A stretch of 64,000 bases of DNA from Amblyomma americanum (taxonomy: Eukaryota > Arthropoda > Arachnida > Ixodida > Ixodidae), in NCBI RefSeq assembly GCF_052857255.1, contig NC_135502.1:188353806-188417805 (forward strand). The letters are read 5' to 3'. The translations under genes and the position numbers were made by a program. The notes beneath the pieces are model-generated. The model saw only the letters and a program-made list of their open reading frames with translations, was not told where the DNA came from and ran no database searches. Below, one piece after another: positions 1-10,634 of this stretch; positions within the stretch are counted from its first letter, which is position 1, and the number at the start of each line of letters is the position of its first letter.

Positions 1-935
1 GTTGCCTCCCTGCGATGGACGAGCCTAAAAGGCGTAATCTGGGTGGTCTCCTGCACTGCAGTGTTGTAGGCGAAGACGACGTAAGGCAGGATGACATCCC
101 AGGTTTTGTGTTCAGCATCGACATACATGGCGAGCACATCGGCGCTGGTATTGTTCAGGCGCTCGGTCAGTCCGTTGGTCTGCGGATGGTATGCAGTTGT
201 CCTCCGGTGGCTGGTTTGGCTGTAACGCAGGATGGCTTGCGTTAGTTCCGCCGTGAATGCTGTTCCTCTGTCTGTGATGAGCACATCGGCGGCGCCGTGT
301 CGATGAAGAATGCACTCCACGAAAAATTTGGCGACTTCTGCTGCTGTTTCGTTCGGTAGGGCTTTCGCCTCGGCGTAGCGGGTCAGGTGGTCGGTCGCTA
401 TGATGATCCACTTATTACCAGATGTTGACTTTGGAAAAGGGCCAAGCAACTGCATGCCGATCTGCTGAAAGGGCCTTGAGGAAGGTTTATTGGGGTTCAG
501 AAATCCTGCTGGTCGTGTGGGAGGGGTCTTTCGTCGCAGACAATCTCTGCAGGTTTTCACATAGTGTACGACATCGGCAGACAGTCGGGGCCAGTAATAC
601 TTGTCCTGAATGCGGCGGAGGGTACGTGTAAACCCGAGATGTCCAGTTGTGGGCTCGTCGTGTGGAGCCTGTAGAACTTCTTCGCGGAGACAAGCAGGTA
701 CAACAACGAGGTAGGCTGTTTTGCTCGCTGTAGAGTTCTTCTTCACAAGGATCTCATTCTGCACAATGAAGGAAGACAGTCCTCGCTTGAATGAAGCGGG
801 GGGTGAAGAAACTTTGCCTTCCAGGTACTCGATGAGGGCTTTTAGGTCGGGGTCCGAGCGTTGCTGCTGAGCAAAAGAGCTGGGGCTGATGGGTTCCAGG
901 AAGGCGTCCTCATCGTCGTCCGGCGGCGCTGTATA
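1..935 (-). pseudogene. Gypsy/Ty3 integrase region (pol 3' part), cut by window edge
   Basis: Reading the minus strand from about 935 down to 1 gives one open frame without stops. It contains the HHCC zinc-binding region (H-x-GHLG followed by CRDC), then the catalytic core with WIIIATDH, LITDRG and the YHPQTNG-LTERLN block, and a C-terminal LVHRREA near position 10. In the Gypsy family this enzyme inserts cDNA into the host genome. The conserved GMDLLGPFP block that supplies the first catalytic Asp reads GMQLLGPFP here, so the first D appears lost. The second D (TDRG) and the E (TERLN) are present. The frame differs from the RT/RNase H part, so an indel lies near 915-935. The rest of the integrase and the 3' LTR lie beyond position 1. 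Family assignment is firm; inactivity is inferred. Confidence 0.88.
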
Positions 936-2230
936 TCTACAGAGGCTCGTGAGAGGCAAATGGCGTCAGAGTGCTTGCGTCCGGACTTGTAAACGACGGT
1001 GACGGCAAACTTCTCGAGACGCACACTCCCTCGAGGGAGTCGGCCCGAGGGGTCCTTCAAATTGGCAAGCCAGCAGAGCGCGTGGTGGTCGCTGACTACC
1101 TTGAACGGTCGTCCGTAGAGGTAGGGGCGGAATTTCGACGTAGCCCAGATGATGGCAAGGCATTCCTTCTCAGTTGTCGAATAGTTAGCCACGGCCTTGG
1201 AAATGGAACGGCTAGCGTATGCGATGACTTTCTCCAGCCTGTCACTTTTTTGAACGAGGACGGCGCCTAGTCCCACGCTGCTTGCGTCGGTATGAACTTC
1301 AGTATCCGCGTTTTCATCAAAATGCGTAAGGATCGGTGGGGACTGTAAACGACGCTCAAGTTCCTTGAAGGCTGCTGCTCGCGGCGCTTCCCATTTAAAC
1401 AGCACGTCTGCATGCGTCAGTTTGGTCAGGGTCTCTGCGATGCGCGAAAAGTTTTTCACAAATCGTCGGTATAATGCGCACAGTCCGAGAAATATGCGCG
1501 CTGCTTTCTTATCGGCCGTTGGTGGAAACTGTACAATAGCGGCTGTATTCTGCGGGTCTGGGCGTACTCCCTCCTTGGTAACGATGTGGCCTAGAAACAG
1601 CAGCTCTTCATAAGCAAAGTGGTATTTCTCTACTTTCAAGGTTAGGCCAGACAACATGATTGCGTCTAGTACTGTTCGAAGTCTTTTTAGGTGCTCTTCA
1701 AAGTTCGAGGCGAAGACAACGACGTCATCTAAATATACCAGACAAATTTGCCACTTCAGGCCTGCCAGCACTGTATCCATTACTCGCTGAAACGTCGCTG
1801 GTGCGGAACAGAGACCAAATGGCATCACCTTGAACTCAAACAGCCCATCCGGAGTGATGAATGCTGTCTTCTCGCGATCTCTTTCGTCGACCTCAATTTG
1901 CCAGTAGCTGCTCTTGAGGCCCATCGATGAGAAATATTTGGCCTTGCAGAGGCGGTCCAGCGAGTCATCGATGCGGGGGAGGGGGTAGATGTCCTTCTTT
2001 GTTATGCTGTTCAAGTGGCGGTAATCCACGCAGAATCGAAGTTCGCCGTCTTTCTTTTTCACTAGAACAACCGGTGCCGCCCATGGGCTGTTTGAAGGCT
2101 GGATGACGTCGTCGCGAAGCATTTCTTCGACTTTGTCCCGGATGGCTTATCGTTCTAGCGGTGACAGACGGTAGGGGCTTTGACGGAGAGGTCGGACGTG
2201 TTGGTCCGTTATAATGCGATGCTTGGCAAT
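842..2230 (-). pseudogene. Gypsy/Ty3 reverse transcriptase and RNase H
   Basis: The open part (2122 to 842, 426 codons) holds RT motifs in order: [15 protein letters not shown], the domain A block, [23 protein letters not shown], then RNase H with [12 protein letters not shown] and [12 protein letters not shown], ending near a KHSDA-LSRA tether. The upstream RT leader (RPLRQSPYRLSPLER) is in the same frame but is separated from the rest by a TAA at 2147-2149. In domain A the family consensus SSMDLKSGYWQ reads [11 protein letters not shown]: the codon at 1919-1921 is GGC where the catalytic Asp is expected. YLDD is intact. The element is therefore dead as a polymerase. Next downstream on the same strand is the integrase; upstream is the protease. 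Stop and substitution are read directly; loss of activity is inferred. Confidence 0.9.
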
Positions 2231-2416
2231 TGGCGTCTGTCGCACCTTCGGCGATGTCGAAAAACACTCACTGTAGCTTTGAAGCAGATTGCGGATCTGG
2301 TCTTGAATGTTCCGGTGCCGGGCTGGGTTGATGTCGAAAGTGGGCGAGTTCTCTTGGTCAGGCGAATCTTCTGCGGAGGGGTCGGAGAGGTCGATGGAGT
2401 CTCGTACGTCAGATAT

Positions 2417-3090
2417 CTAGTCGAAGGAACCAATCGTCGTTCCTCTGTTTAAGTGTCGGAATTCTTCTCCGAAGTTAGTCAGCACTACTTCGGCCTGGCC
2501 ATTGCGGAAAAGTGCGATTCCGCTTGCGATGGTGATTCCTCGGTCTAGAAGCAACTGCATGTTCCCCTCGATGATGGCTTCTTCAGCGTTAATGGCTTTC
2601 GTGGCGCCTACAGTCACGATAACGCTTGATCGGGGTGGGACGCTCACTTCTTCCTCCAGGACACTCAGGGCAACGTGATTTGCCCCAGTTTTCATCGAAG
2701 CGATGGCTTTGTCCGTCGAAAGCGTGATCAGCTTGGATTGCAGGTCGATGATCGCCTGATGCTCATTAAGGAAATCCATACCCAAGATCACTTCGCGGGA
2801 GCATTGCGGTAGCACAACAAAGATCGCAGGATAGGTATGTCCTTTGACAGTCACTCGTGCTGTGCATCGTCCTGATGGCGTAATGAGGTGGCCCCCGCGG
2901 TGCAAATTTGTGGGTCGTCCCAAGTCGTTGTGACTTTTCTCAGCTGCGCAGCGAATTTTTCATTCATCGCCGAGTAATCGGCTCTGTGTCGACTACAGCG
3001 GCAACTCTCCGGCCGTCGATAGTCACTTCTAAATCGGAGGTCCTGGCTCTCGCATTGCATGTCGCTCTCGGCGTCGGGCCACGGCTTCGT
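2417..3090 (-). pseudogene. Gypsy/Ty3 aspartic protease (retropepsin) with two frameshifts
   Basis: Three successive frames encode a retropepsin: LEVTIDGRRVAAVVDT upstream, then ADYSAMNEKFAAQL, then GGHLITPSGR and the ILGMDFLNEH block (the ILG-hD motif of retroviral-type proteases), followed by a linker with VLTNFGEEFRHL. The catalytic DTG is hit directly: the sequence gives D-T and then changes frame because one G appears missing at about 2983. A second one-base loss is likely in the C run at 2892-2896. The protease would cleave the Gag-Pol polyprotein. Order and strand match the neighbouring RT and gag parts. Confidence in identity is high; the number of lesions is inferred by comparing frames. 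Confidence 0.82.
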
Positions 3091-3319
3091 CGCGTATGCG
3101 AGTCGCGGATGGGGCGTGTGATCGAAGCTCTTCTGGGTGGCGGCGACGTTTTCAAGACAGCCTGCGTCGTGGTCGGGGTTCTCATTGTGTGCGGCGTTGG
3201 TGCCGCGAGTGTCGGTTCTTCATGCGGTGTCCAGGGTGCAGCATCTTCATGGGGCGTGGTCGGTGGAGGATCTTCGACGTATCACTCGTGAGCAACCTCA
3301 CCTCCAGAGGTTGCTGCCT

Positions 3320-3640
3320 TTAGTTTCCCCTACGGGGGCTGGGAGACCTTCCTCGTACCGCGGCTGCGTAGCTGCGGCGTGGCGACACAAAGCGCGAGGT
3401 TGACGGCGATGGTGAGCGCGAAAAGCTGTTTGGCGTGTTCCTCTGGACACAGGTACTCGCCGATTTCCGGCGGACGTTGTCGAAGCGTGGTCGTGGGGCG
3501 TTAACGGCAAATCTTCGAAGACCGATACGTCCGTACGGGCAGTGACGAAGAATATGGCCGGCCTCACCGCAATGGAAGCACAACGGCCGGTTGTCGGAAA
3601 TCCCCCAGGCGTTGCATTTCCTGGGGCTTGAGCGTCGGCC
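3320..3640 (-). pseudogene. Gypsy gag nucleocapsid fragment (CCHC zinc knuckle)
   Basis: The minus-strand frame contains CFHCGEAGHILRHC, a perfect C-x2-C-x4-H-x4-C retroviral zinc knuckle, followed by a basic, Ser/Arg/Pro-rich tail. This is the nucleic-acid-binding end of Gag. Upstream matrix/capsid sequence is not recognisable beyond about 3640, and no 5' LTR or primer-binding site is visible, so the element looks 5'-truncated near there. The next 180 bp contain no clear element sequence. Confidence 0.75.
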
Positions 3641-3834
3641 ATAGGCTGGGTGGGCGGATGCTGGGAGGCGGCGTTGTGGAACAAGTCTTGCGTCGCAAAG
3701 AAAGCGATAAGGTGGTGCGGCGGCAGATTTGAAAAACGAACAAACACTGCAAATATTCGCGGCAATATAGTACCCCTATGGTGCACCACATAAAAGGTTA
3801 CCCACGCATGGTTCCGCATTCCCCTTTCCTTTTT

Positions 3835-4239
3835 TCCCTTTTTTATGAACCAAGAGCAAAAGCCTCCAAGCTTCCTACGGGCTGAAAATACGAGCAGTAA
3901 CCCATGCTTGCTAGCAAAGTTCTACAAATTGTGGGCCCAATAGTGCACATACAGCACCACTGCCAGCCTCACCTTTTCTCGGAGGACATGTGGCCCAGCT
4001 CTCTTTACTGTTGTCTTCATTTTCTGCATGATGATCTTGTCGACCCTTTTAACAAGATAATGAGGGAACCCACCTAAATTCAGCTTGTCCAATTGGTTTT
4101 CAAAGCTCAACTGCATCTTGTGGGTGCAAGGCTTCCTGAGCAGAGATTCAAGGCATAGTGAAGGAATCCCTTTTTTAACTAATTTTGAATGTATGTAAGG
4201 AGTCGAATGGCAGAAGCTCTTTTTTTGAACACATAGCAT
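3835..4239 (-). pseudogene. Penelope-like element RT thumb fragment
   Basis: On the minus strand the frame reads HSKLVKKGIPSLCLESLL, then an FPHYLVKRVDKII block, then AHNL-stop-NFASKHG and VFSARRKLGGFC. This parallels the intact PLE protein encoded at 5288-7705 (HSKLVKNGIAMTTLRSSL, AGFPQGVISA, AHNLKKVAGRF, VFSAPHKLGGLC) but is much diverged, so it comes from a different PLE family. A TAG interrupts it at about 3925. The fragment carries only the RT C-terminus and the linker to the endonuclease. Confidence 0.72.
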
Positions 4240-4290
4240 AACACCGGCGCACCCAATTCTTATAGAACTCAGTGTTCATATCTAAAAACT

Positions 4291-4303
4291 GTAAAAAGCT
4301 ACC
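4291..4303. repeat. Left target-site duplication of a split SINE
   Basis: GTAAAAAGCTACC occurs immediately 5' of the SINE head and again at 10753-10765, directly after the SINE 3' end that lies beyond the PLE array. A 13-bp perfect direct repeat at both outer borders is the expected product of LINE-mobilised SINE insertion. Confidence 0.8.
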
Positions 4304-4520
4304 TTAGCCGCCGCGGTGGCTGAGTGGTTATGGCGCTCGGCTGCCGGCCCAAAAGACGCGGGTTCGATCCCGGCCGCGGCGGTCGAATTTCGATGGAGGC
4401 GAAATGCTACAGGCCCGTGTACTGTGCGATGTCAGCGCACGTTAAAGAACCCCAGGTGGTCGAAATCTCCGGAGCCCTTCACTACGGCGTCTCTCAAAGC
4501 CTGAGTTGCTTTGGGACGTT
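4304..4520 (+). mobile_element. tRNA-derived SINE, 5' part (split copy)
   Basis: The head resembles a tRNA, with a box A-like stretch (TGGCTGAGTGG, 4317-4327) and a box B-like GGTTCGATCCC (about 4362-4372). A body follows with the motifs CACGTTAAAGAACCCCAGG and GGTCGAAAT-CCGGAGCCC shared by all SINE copies here. The copy stops at TTGGGACGTT (4520), where PLE sequence begins. Its missing 3' end resumes at 10715. It is not a functional tRNA gene because the 3' half does not close into a tRNA. Confidence 0.85.
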
Positions 4521-4993
4521 TTGACGTGAATGTGGTGTTTTCTGCGCCACACAAGTTGGGGGGGCTTTGTCGCATGATAGGGAACCGCCATGACAATATA
4601 TCAAGAATTAGCCCATTTCGTTGTTTGGTTTCCCATAGATCAAGGTGTGTAGAGTGCGCATGTTCAGTTGTGTATGAACTTCCTCTTTCATGTAAAAAAG
4701 TATATATAGGACAGACCGGCCGATGTATAAATATTCGACTTAGGGAGCATCTTCGTTCACTATCAGATTCAAGCTATTCGCATCTAAGAGAGCACTGCGA
4801 AGCATGCAAGATTGAAAATAAGAAAGTATGCAGACCTCTAGTCGCGCGCACACGTATTTTATTCCGCCATAGAGATAAGACGACAAGGGAGCTCATTGAG
4901 GCATATCACATTCGGAAAAGACGGGATGAATGCACCAGTCAGCCTTCCTTATTGATGGTTGATAAAGAGGTCGCTTTTCTTGACAACACGTGA
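4520..4993 (+). pseudogene. PLE copy A: 5'-truncated, GIY-YIG endonuclease end only
   Basis: The copy starts within the linker before the endonuclease (FDVNVVFSAPHKLGG) and runs to the normal stop, so it encodes only the zinc-binding and GIY-YIG part. Its junction with the SINE at 4520 shows a two- to three-base overlap (TT), typical of microhomology at PLE 5' ends. It has no start codon of its own. The 3' noncoding tail up to 5212 leads directly into copy B. Confidence 0.85.
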
Positions 4994-5287
4994 TTTTTTT
5001 TTTAGTACCTTTGTTGTGTAGTACCTTTGTTTTTTTCTGGCTGTCTCGTGTTTCTTTCGGTTAATCAGAGTTCTGAAATCGCGTTGTAAGGTTTTAATCT
5101 TGACTCATGATATAGTCTTAGACTGTTGTATTTCTGGGCATGTGCGCGAGTGACGTCAGGTCATGTGACTTTTTAAATATAAATGTCTGTTTTTTCTGAA
5201 TAAAAAATAGTTGTGAGTCAGCGCTCGTCCGTGTGGTTTCCTTTTTCTTTGTCTTCCGTCCCTTTCGCGCTGTTTTTTCCACCCAAA

Positions 5288-7705
5288 ATGAACGCATACC
5301 AACTCGCCCAACTTTCCATTCTACTACAGTGTATTTCTAGTGCACAGGGCTCTTTTACGTGTTTCAACTTAGACCTGTCTTCCCCAGCGTACATCGCCAC
5401 GTTGTATGCAGTATGTGTATGCAGAGCCAGAGTAGCTGCGTGGCATTTCAAGCGCGGCCTTTGCCCCACGGATCTGCCGCTCGTGTGCGGAGTTCTACAG
5501 CCGTCACCAGGGCATTCAAGACGTATTTGTCGCATTCTTCGTTCAGAGCTTTGGCGACAGGCACGGTATCTGAAGGAGTGCTTATGGGTGGCATGTGGGC
5601 GGTACGGAACAGAGCATCAGCAAACCAAGGTCTACAGGGAGTGGTTTGCAACCTCACTGCAGACGACGGAGTTCTTGTGGGCTTCCGCCCTTCCTCACCT
5701 TCCAAGGAAAGAAAGGACTGCAAAGCAAGCTGGAAGAGTGCAGCTTCTGGGCGAAGCACATCTTCCACCGCAACACCGTAAGACCCTTGAACACGGACCG
5801 AAGTACTCCCAGGAGCCAATCCTATCACCGGTGGAGAGGCTAGCCATTTCTAGAAGTATCTCCAGAAAAGTCAAGGATGAACTTCGGCCAAGGTTCCTGG
5901 AGGTGAGCGTCAACGCCTTGGGTGTGTCACCGGGCAGACCGAAACGGAGTAAGGACTTGCGTGGTCTCGTAGATTATTTCCACAGTGCCGATTTAAGACT
6001 TGTGTTATCAGATAAGGAAGGGCATTTTGTTGTGATTCCGGAAGGGATGTTCAATGAAAGGGCTTTGGCGGCTGTCAAAAAGTGTTTTAAACGGGTCAAC
6101 GTAGATCACGTGGTTGTGAAAGAGCGGGTGATTTCATTGCTGAATGAGTTTAATTTGAAAGCATTAGCCACCTCGGTTCAGAAATCACAGGGAACGGAAT
6201 TGCACTTATCTTTTTCGGCAAAAACCCACAAGATCGATGTCCCATTTAGGGCTATAGTTTCCGAAGGCGGCACTTGGCAGTATTTAATCTCTAGTTACCT
6301 ACAGGAACACATTTCAGGATTGACAGTTGACGATCCTTTTGCTGTGAAAAATGCCGATGTTCTTGTCAAGTTCCTAAGGCAAGAAAATCCGGGAAGGTGT
6401 ACCGGTTTCAGCATAGACATACAAGACCTTTATTATTCTCTTCCGCATAAAGGCATGTTAAAAGCGGTACGCAAGTGCATAGATGAAGAAAATGACGAAG
6501 CTAGGTTTGTGAGTCGGTGCGGCATTTCGGTGTCTGCTTTTCTTGAGATTTTGGCTTTCTATTTGCAATCAACATACGTGGGATGGCGAGGAGATGTATA
6601 TGTTCAAAGAAAGGGCATATGCATAGGTTCGAAGGTTGCTCCAGCCCTAAGCAGCATTTATCTTTCCCAGGTAGACAAGGAAATAAAAAACAAAGTTGGG
6701 GGTCTTGCAATGCATATTTCAAGATTTGTTGATGATTTTTTAGTTTTAGTAGACAGGGACAGTTTCAATACAAGAGTAAATGACATTCTAAATGTTTTTC
6801 AAGAATGTGGTAAAGGACTGTCCTTCACTTTCGAGTTACCGTCAGAAAATGCACTGCAGTTTTTAAGTTTGAAGTTGTTTTTTAGGGAAGAGCACATCTG
6901 CTGGATGCATTCACCCCGATCCCAAAAACCGGTGTTAAGTTTTACCTCGGGGCACTCAAAGCTAGTAAAGAATGGAATTGCAATGACTACCTTACGTTCA
7001 AGCCTCACAAATTCATGCCATCACTGCATAGCCGACAGTCTGATGTTACAAGTAAGTAGATTAGAAGCCGCAGGGTTTCCACAGGGGGTGATTTCAGCAA
7101 CTTGCGAGAAGCTGGTGAGGGTAGTGCGAAAAGATTTCTTGAATACAAAATTGGACAGAACAGGAAAAAAATTTGCTGTAATTCCGTATATGCACAAAAC
7201 GGCTCATAATCTAAAAAAGGTGGCGGGCAGATTTGACGTGAATGTGGTGTTTTCTGCGCCACACAAGTTGGGGGGGCTTTGTCGCATGATAGGGAACCGC
7301 CATGACAATATATCAAGAATTAGCCCATTTCGTTGTTTGGTTTCCCATAGATCAAGGTGTGTAGAGTGCGCATGTTCAGTTGTGTATGAACTTCCTCTTT
7401 CATGTAAAAAAGTATATATAGGACAGACCGGCCGATGTATAAATATTCGACTTAGGGAGCATCTTCGTTCACTATCAGATTCAAGCTATTCGCATCTAAG
7501 AGAGCACTGCGAAGCATGCAAGATTGAAAATAAGAAAGTATGCAGACCTCTAGTCGCGCGCACACGTATTTTATTCCGCCATAGAGATAAGACGACAAGG
7601 GAGCTCATTGAGGCATATCACATTCGGAAAAGACGGGATGAATGCACCAGTCAGCCTTCCTTATTGATGGTTGATAAAGAGGTCGCTTTTCTTGACAACA
7701 CGTGA
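5288..7705 (+). CDS. Penelope-like element polyprotein: reverse transcriptase plus GIY-YIG endonuclease (intact)
   Basis: 805 codons from ATG 5288. The same frame is open back to a GTG at 5213, but ATG lies after the pyrimidine-rich leader and is preferred. RT motifs are FSIDIQDLYYSLP (catalytic Asp about residue 377) and FVDDFLVLV (residues 480-483). The C-terminus has the PLE endonuclease: Cys-rich CVECACSVVYELPLSC, VYIGQTGR (about 709-716), a catalytic Arg within RCINIRLREH, HCEAC and the TRELIEA Glu. PLEs copy their RNA by target-primed reverse transcription using this nuclease. All key residues are present and there is no internal stop, so this copy could be recently active. Copy C and copy A flank it in the same orientation. 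Confidence 0.93.
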   Translation: MNAYQLAQLSILLQCISSAQGSFTCFNLDLSSPAYIATLYAVCVCRARVAAWHFKRGLCPTDLPLVCGVLQPSPGHSRRICRILRSELWRQARYLKECLWVACGRYGTEHQQTKVYREWFATSLQTTEFLWASALPHLPRKERTAKQAGRVQLLGEAHLPPQHRKTLEHGPKYSQEPILSPVERLAISRSISRKVKDELRPRFLEVSVNALGVSPGRPKRSKDLRGLVDYFHSADLRLVLSDKEGHFVVIPEGMFNERALAAVKKCFKRVNVDHVVVKERVISLLNEFNLKALATSVQKSQGTELHLSFSAKTHKIDVPFRAIVSEGGTWQYLISSYLQEHISGLTVDDPFAVKNADVLVKFLRQENPGRCTGFSIDIQDLYYSLPHKGMLKAVRKCIDEENDEARFVSRCGISVSAFLEILAFYLQSTYVGWRGDVYVQRKGICIGSKVAPALSSIYLSQVDKEIKNKVGGLAMHISRFVDDFLVLVDRDSFNTRVNDILNVFQECGKGLSFTFELPSENALQFLSLKLFFREEHICWMHSPRSQKPVLSFTSGHSKLVKNGIAMTTLRSSLTNSCHHCIADSLMLQVSRLEAAGFPQGVISATCEKLVRVVRKDFLNTKLDRTGKKFAVIPYMHKTAHNLKKVAGRFDVNVVFSAPHKLGGLCRMIGNRHDNISRISPFRCLVSHRSRCVECACSVVYELPLSCKKVYIGQTGRCINIRLREHLRSLSDSSYSHLREHCEACKIENKKVCRPLVARTRILFRHRDKTTRELIEAYHIRKRRDECTSQPSLLMVDKEVAFLDNT

Positions 7706-7999
7706 TTTTTTTTTTAGTACCTTTGTTTTGTAGTACCTTTGTTTTTTTCTGGCTGTCTCGTGTTTCTTTCGGTTAATCAGAGTTCTGAAATCGCGTTGTA
7801 AGGTTTTAATCTTGACTCATGATATAGTCTTAGACTGTTGTATTTCTGGGCATGTGCGCGAGTGACGTCAGGTCATGTGACTTTTTAAATATAAATGTCT
7901 GTTTTTTCTGAATAAAAAATAGTTGTGAGTCAGCGCTCGTCCGTGTGGTTTCCTTTTTCTTTGTCTTCCGTCCCTTTCGCGCTGTTTTTTCCACCCAAA
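7706..7999 (+). other. PLE inter-unit region: 3' tail and 5' leader
   Basis: Noncoding sequence joining copy B to copy C: a T-run, AT-rich tail, TGAATAAAAAATAG with a possible polyadenylation-like AATAAA, then the leader AGTCAGCGCTCGTCCGTGTG, a pyrimidine tract and the ATG context at 8000. The same stretch occurs at 4994-5287 and 10418-10714. Since each unit is preceded by this block it probably holds the promoter, but no core promoter element is certain. Confidence 0.6.
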
Positions 8000-10417
8000 A
8001 TGAACGCATACCAACTCGCCCAACTTTCCATTCTACTACAGTGTATTTCTAGTGCACAGGGCTCTTTTACGTGTTTCAACTTAGACCTGTCTTCCCCAGC
8101 GTACATCGCCACGTTGTATGCAGTATGTGTATGCAGAGCCAGAGTAGCTGCGTGGCATTTCAAGCGCGGCCTTTGCCCCACGGATCTGCCGCTCGTGTGC
8201 GGAGTTCTACAGCCGTCACCAGGGCATTCAAGACGTATTTGTCGCATTCTTCGTTCAGAGCTTTGGCGACAGGCACGGTATCTGAAGGAGTGCTTATGGG
8301 TGACATGTGGGCGGTACGGAACAGAACATCAGCAAACCAAGGTCTACAGGGAGTGGTTTGCAACCTCACTGCAGACGACGGAGTTCTTGTGGGCTTCCGC
8401 CCTTCCTCACCTTCCAAGGAAAGAAAGGACTGCAAAGCAAGCTGGAAGAGTGCAGCTTCTGGGCGAAGCACATCTTCCACCGCAACACCGTAATACCCTT
8501 GAACACGGACCGAAGTACTCCCAGGAGCCAATCCTATCACCGGTGGAGAGGCTAGCCATTTCTAGAAGTATCTCCAGAAAAGTCAAGGATGAACTTCGGC
8601 CAAGGTTCCTGGAGGAGAGCGTACAGCCTTGGGTGTGTCACCGGGCAGACCGAAACGGAGTAAGGACTTGCGTGGTCTCGTAGATTATTTCCACAGTGCC
8701 GATTTAAGACTTGTGTTACCAGATAAGGAAGGGCATTTTGTTGTGATTCCGGAAGGGATGTTCAATGAAAGGGCTTTGGCGGCTGTCAAAAAGTGTTTTA
8801 AACGGGTCAACGTAGATCACGTGGTTGTGAAAGAGCGGGTGATTTCATTGCTGAATGAGTTTAATTTGAAAGCATTAGCCACCTCGGTTCAGAAATCACA
8901 GGGAACGGAATTGGACTTATTTTTTTCGGCAAAAACCCACAAGATCGATGTCCCATTTAGGGCTGTAGTTTCCGAAGGCGGCACTTGGCAGTATTTAATC
9001 TCTAGTTACCTACAGGAACACATTTCAGGATTGACAGTTGACGATCCTTTTGCTGTGAAAAATGCCGATGTTCTTGTCAAGTTCCCAAGGCAAGAAAATC
9101 CGGGAAGGTGTACCGGTTTCAGCATAGACATACAAGACCTTTATTATTCTCTTCCGCATAAAGGCATGTTAAAAGCGGTACGCAAGTGCATAGATGAAGA
9201 AAATGACGAAGCTAGGTTTGTGAGTCGGTGCGGCATTTCGGTGTCTGCTTTTCTTGAGATTTTGGCTTTCTATTTGCAATCAACATACGTGGGATGGCGA
9301 GGAGATGTATATGTTCAAAGAAAGGGCATATGCATAGGTTCGAAGGTTGCTCCAGCCCTAAGCAGCATTTATCTTTCCCAGGTAGACAAGGAAATAAAAA
9401 AACAAAATTGGGGGTCTTGCAATGCATATTTCAAGATTTGTTGATGATTTTTTAGTTTTAGTAGACAGGGACAGTTTCAATACAAGAGTAAATGACATTC
9501 TAAATGTTTTTCAAGAATGTGGTAAAGGACTGTCCTTCACTTTCGAGTTACCGTCAGAAAATGCACTGCAGTTTTTAAGTTTGAAGTTGTTTTTTAGGGA
9601 AGAGCACATCTGCTGGATGCATTCACCCCGATCCCAAAAACCGGTGTTAAGTTTTACCTCGGGGCACTCAAAGCTAGTAAAGAATGGAATTGCAATGACT
9701 ACCTTACGTTCAAGCCTCACAAATTCATGCCATCACTGCATAGCCGACAGTCTGATGTTACAAGTAAGTAGATTAGAAGCCGCAGGGTTTCCACAGGGGG
9801 GGATTTCAGCAACTTGCGAGAAGCTGGTGAGGGTAGTGCGAAAAGATTTCTTGAATACAAAATTGGACAGAACAGGAAAAAAATTTGCTGTAATTACGTA
9901 TATGCACAAAACGGCTCATAATCTAAAAAAGGTGGCGGGCAGATTTGACGTGAATGTGGTGTTTTCTGCGCCACACAAGTTGGGGGGGCTTTGTCGCATG
10001 ATAGGGAACCGCCATGACAATATATCAAGAATTAGCCCATTTCGTTGTTTGGTTTCCCATAGATCAAGGTGTGTAGAGTGCGCATGTTCAGTTGTGTATG
10101 AACTTCCTCTTTCATGTAAAAAAGTATATATAGGACAGACCGGCCGATGTATAAATATTCGACTTAGGGAGCATCTTCGTTCACTATCAGATTCAAGCTA
10201 TTCGCATCTAAGAGAGCACTGCGAAGCATGCAAGATTGAAAATAAGAAAGTATGCAGACCTCTAGTCGCGCGCACACGTATTTTATTCCGCCATAGAGAT
10301 AAGACGACAAGGGAGCTCATTGAGGCATATCACATTCGGAAAAGACGGGATGAATGCACCAGTCAGCCTTCCTTATTGATGGTTGATAAAGAGGTCGCTT
10401 TTCTTGACAACACGTGA
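8000..10417 (+). pseudogene. PLE copy C: RT/GIY-YIG polyprotein with two frameshifts
   Basis: Aligned to copy B the coding sequence is the same length within a base. It has a one-base loss near 8621 (GTACAGCC where B has GTCAACGCC) and a one-base gain in an A-run near 9396-9402 (seven A against six, followed by CAAAATT instead of CAAAGTT). This splits the protein into three frames: N-terminal domain, RT fingers/palm, and palm through GIY-YIG. FVDD and the endonuclease motifs are intact in the third part. Several isolated substitutions against B also exist. Homopolymer assembly error cannot be excluded for the second lesion. Confidence 0.88.
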
Positions 10418-10634
10418 TTTTTTTTAGTACCTTTGTTTTGTAGTACCTTTGTTTTTTTCTGGCTGTCTCGTGTTTCTTTCGGTTAATCAGAGTTCTGAAA
10501 TCGCGTTGTAAGGTTTTAATCTTGACTCATGATATAGTCTTAGACTGTTGTATTTCTGGGCATGTGCGCGAGTGACGTCAGGTCATGTGACTTTTTAAAT
10601 ATAAATGTCTGTTTTTTCTGAATAAAAAATAGTT

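Noticed and set aside
4316..4390. tRNA gene
   Set aside because: Box A and box B-like motifs are present but belong to a SINE head; the 3' half does not pair as a tRNA and the body continues with SINE sequence. The same applies to 24545-24612, 31070-31130 and 36300-36362.
5160..5240. Possible hammerhead ribozyme in the PLE leader/pseudo-LTR
   Set aside because: Hammerheads are known in some PLEs, so I looked for CTGATGA plus GAAA with flanking stems on both strands in all leader copies. The CTGATGA core is absent; the GTCCGTGTGG-like stem alone is not enough.
5213..5287. N-terminal extension of the PLE protein from GTG 5213
   Set aside because: The frame is open, but this stretch is the pyrimidine-rich leader that also occurs as noncoding modules elsewhere. 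ATG 5288 is the more natural start.
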